Shown one piece after another: positions 62,198 through 64,000 of a stretch of DNA of 64,000 nt. A program made the translations under genes and the position numbers. This stretch comes from Chryseobacterium phocaeense (GTDB taxonomy: Bacteria; Bacteroidota; Bacteroidia; Flavobacteriales; Weeksellaceae): positions 1,116,001-1,180,000 of the forward strand of contig NZ_LT827015.1 in NCBI RefSeq assembly GCF_900169075.1, written 5' to 3'. The notes below the pieces were generated by a model, which did no database searches, was not told the origin of the DNA, and worked only from the letters and a program-made list of their open reading frames with translations. Within the stretch, counting starts at the first letter, position 1. Every line of letters begins with the position of its first letter.

Positions 62198-63625
62198 ATG
62201 ATACGCTGTTTTATTTTTGCTTTGCTCTTTTTTTTGACCTCTTGCAGTAAGGATTTTCATAATCAGTATGAAAAGGATTTTGATAGTCCACTGCTTACGC
62301 AAAATGAAAAGCTGCGTCTTTCCGGTAATTATGACGCGCTTATACGGCTTAATAAAAACTATTATCAAAAAGCGGATAAGTTAGACTATGATGAAGGTAA
62401 AGCGCTGTGTTATATTAATTTAGCTAATATTTATGTTTCGCTGGAAAACTACCCGAAGGCACAGGTTCTTTTTAATAAGGCCGATAAGATTCTTCAAAAT
62501 TCAAAAAGTAACGCTCACAGGGCTAAATTTTGTGCAGACTACGGCTATTTTCAATTTGTCCTTAGGCGCCGTGACCAGGCCTTCCAATATAACCGTTTGG
62601 GGTTGGAATACATAAAAAGTGTGCCGGAATCTCAGTTTCGGAATGATATACTCTTTAGAATTTATTACAGACGTGCAGATTATCTTTATTGGAAAAAAGA
62701 ATATTTTCCTGCTATTGAATATTTTCGGATGGCAGGAAAACTGGATAGCACAGGACGGATAGATTGTGCTATAGGAGACGTATACCTGTATGGATTGAAA
62801 GAAATGGATTCTGCCCGCATCTATCTCTCCCGGATTGCAGAGAAATCGAACAGGGAAGGAAGGATAGACGGAGTGGCCTTAAATGCCAATACTGTTTTGG
62901 GAGAATATTATATGATCAACCATCAATATCCCGAGGCTGAAAAATACTTTAATAAAGCGTTGGAAATCAATGATAAAACAAAATTTATCTTTGCCCAGTA
63001 TACCAAATATATTTACACCGATCTCAAATCCCTCTACGAACAGATGGGAAATAAGGAAAAAGCACTTTTCTATCTGCAGGCGTATACGTATGAAAAGAAC
63101 AAATCTGATACGGCACTTTTCAAAGCGATTAATAACGACGTGGAGAAATTTATTTCAGATGTGGAAAAAGATTCCAGAAGCCACAGGAATAAGGTTTTGT
63201 TATTGTGCAGTGCTGCGGTAGTGCTTCTTTTTCTACTGGGGATTTATGTATGGAATATCAGTACACGCCTTAAACAGAAAAAGAAACTTCTTAGAGATGA
63301 GGCCGAGAAACTGAAAAACCAGATCCATGACACCAGCCAGGAAAAGGTGATAGAGCTGGCAAAAAAGAATGATCCTTCCTTTTTGCAGATCTTTAAAAAA
63401 GCCTATCCGGGTTTCATTGAGAAGGTTCTGGAGATTAATCCTGATCTTGAAAACACTGACCTGGTTTTTTGTGCGATGCTAAAACTTCATTTTACATCCA
63501 AAGAAATCGCCGGTTATACTTTTGTACAGCCCAGATCTGTCCAGCAGAAAAAATACAGATTGAGAAAAAAACTGAACATCCCTACAGAAACAGATATCTA
63601 TCAGTTTTTTGACAATTTTACCTGA
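62198..63625 (+). CDS. Lipobox-TPR-TM-HTH regulator, paralogue 2
   Basis: 475-residue paralogue of the preceding protein. Lipobox L13-T-S-C16, TPR repeats (YDEGKALCYINLANIYVSLE, YPEAEKYFNKALEIN, KEKALFYLQAYTYE), TM helix (about 333-352, VLLLCSAAVVLLFLLGIYVW) and the same HTH tail (KLHFTSKEIAGYTFVQPRSV, then QQKKYRLRKKL). The HTH end is the best conserved region between the two. The genes are 84 bases apart on one strand, so they are a tandem duplication and possibly co-transcribed. Confidence 0.85.
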   Translation: MIRCFIFALLFFLTSCSKDFHNQYEKDFDSPLLTQNEKLRLSGNYDALIRLNKNYYQKADKLDYDEGKALCYINLANIYVSLENYPKAQVLFNKADKILQNSKSNAHRAKFCADYGYFQFVLRRRDQAFQYNRLGLEYIKSVPESQFRNDILFRIYYRRADYLYWKKEYFPAIEYFRMAGKLDSTGRIDCAIGDVYLYGLKEMDSARIYLSRIAEKSNREGRIDGVALNANTVLGEYYMINHQYPEAEKYFNKALEINDKTKFIFAQYTKYIYTDLKSLYEQMGNKEKALFYLQAYTYEKNKSDTALFKAINNDVEKFISDVEKDSRSHRNKVLLLCSAAVVLLFLLGIYVWNISTRLKQKKKLLRDEAEKLKNQIHDTSQEKVIELAKKNDPSFLQIFKKAYPGFIEKVLEINPDLENTDLVFCAMLKLHFTSKEIAGYTFVQPRSVQQKKYRLRKKLNIPTETDIYQFFDNFT

Positions 63626-64000
63626 CCGGCAGCATGCTCCGTTTTTATTTTTCACCTGCTTCTCTGTAATCGTTTCCGGAAATAAAAAAAACTGCCTGAT
63701 TATACCAGACAGCTCTCGAAATATTTTTTTTCATCAATACTGAAAACCTATTTCATCACTTGATGTTTGTAGTTTCAAATTTGCGTTTTTTATTACAAAA
63801 CACGAAAAAATATTATACTACACACGTACTACACTATGATTTTTTTAAACTTTTTGTTAGTTTGTAGTTAATTTTTACGTGTGAACAAAATCAGCTTATC
63901 TTATTGAATTTTAGAGATATATTATTGATTTGTGTGCGGATTACTGCAGTTCCAGCTTCTATTTAGAAAATTAAACAGACTCAGGTAATCAGTCTTTCCA
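63626..64000. other. Intergenic tail with minus-strand terminator
   Basis: No gene recognised. On the minus strand a stem ctgtctg / caggcag (one G-U pair) followed by a T8 run lies at 63682-63714 and looks like a terminator for a transcript from the right, whose gene is beyond the window. The rest is AT-rich. Confidence 0.5.

Noticed and set aside
63100..64000. Small minus-strand gene ending at the terminator near 63.7 kb
   Set aside because: A 29-codon frame exists there but has no leader, family match or length to support it; the terminator more likely serves a gene beyond the window.

Overview
The window looks like chromosomal DNA of a Chryseobacterium-type flavobacterium (Bacteroidota, Weeksellaceae). 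The support is moderate to low GC, two secreted proteins with type IX secretion (T9SS) C-terminal sorting domains, a TonB-dependent receptor, DUF2911/DUF2723-type Bacteroidota families, many starts without a Shine-Dalgarno sequence, and promoter boxes of the Bacteroidota form TAnnTTTG (clearest at tRNA-Ser and at the lanthipeptide precursor). The genus is an inference.

Layout. 0.4-3.7 kb: a run of small metabolic and repair genes (PEP mutase-like enzyme, Ada/Ogt fusion, DUF2911 protein, GNAT, cupin), several overlapping. 3.8-9.5 kb: secreted T9SS BNR-repeat protein and a TonB-dependent receptor. 9.7-14.1 kb (minus strand): dienelactone hydrolase, S41 lipoprotein, outer-membrane barrel, HAD phosphatase. 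14.4-17.1 kb: orphan HSDR_N nuclease-like protein divergent from holA, then trxB. 17.1-17.9 kb: a repeat-dense, gene-free stretch with inverted-repeat-bounded elements and a run of short hairpins. 17.9-20.7 kb: XRE regulator, DUF6602 nuclease-like protein, tRNA-Ser(TGA), small unknowns.

21.2-30.1 kb is an effector island: VgrG spike, a 463-residue unknown that is probably a loading adaptor, a 1459-residue PAAR-like/RHS protein with a variable C-terminal toxin, and two small acidic genes that look like immunity proteins. It ends in a perfect 20-bp-stem terminator. Just beyond lies decaying DNA: a Tet(X)-like monooxygenase lacking its FAD-binding N-terminus and a scrap of an AraC-type regulator.

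31.2-40.6 kb: a serine hydrolase with TPR tail, then a compact signalling operon (response regulator-kinase hybrid, 1199-residue CHASE3/HAMP/GAF hybrid kinase with three receivers, single-domain regulator, CheR, CheB without receiver, second regulator) with no CheA, CheW or chemoreceptor. 40.6-49.2 kb: leucine-rich T9SS protein, mug DNA glycosylase, DoxX, two divergent Crp/Fnr regulators, RidA, a di-haem cytochrome c peroxidase and an SDR protein lacking the usual YxxxK. 49.3-52.8 kb: large DUF2723 membrane protein.

53.2-59.8 kb is the most interesting locus: a class I lanthipeptide biosynthetic cluster. A 74-residue precursor with a double-glycine leader and a three-cysteine core is separated by an attenuator-like hairpin from four overlapping genes: S41 protease, two-helix membrane protein, LanC cyclase and full-length LanB dehydratase. 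No LanT exporter or C39 protease is present, so the S41 enzyme is a candidate for processing or self-protection. The window closes with a GNAT gene and two tandem paralogous lipobox-TPR-TM-HTH regulators.
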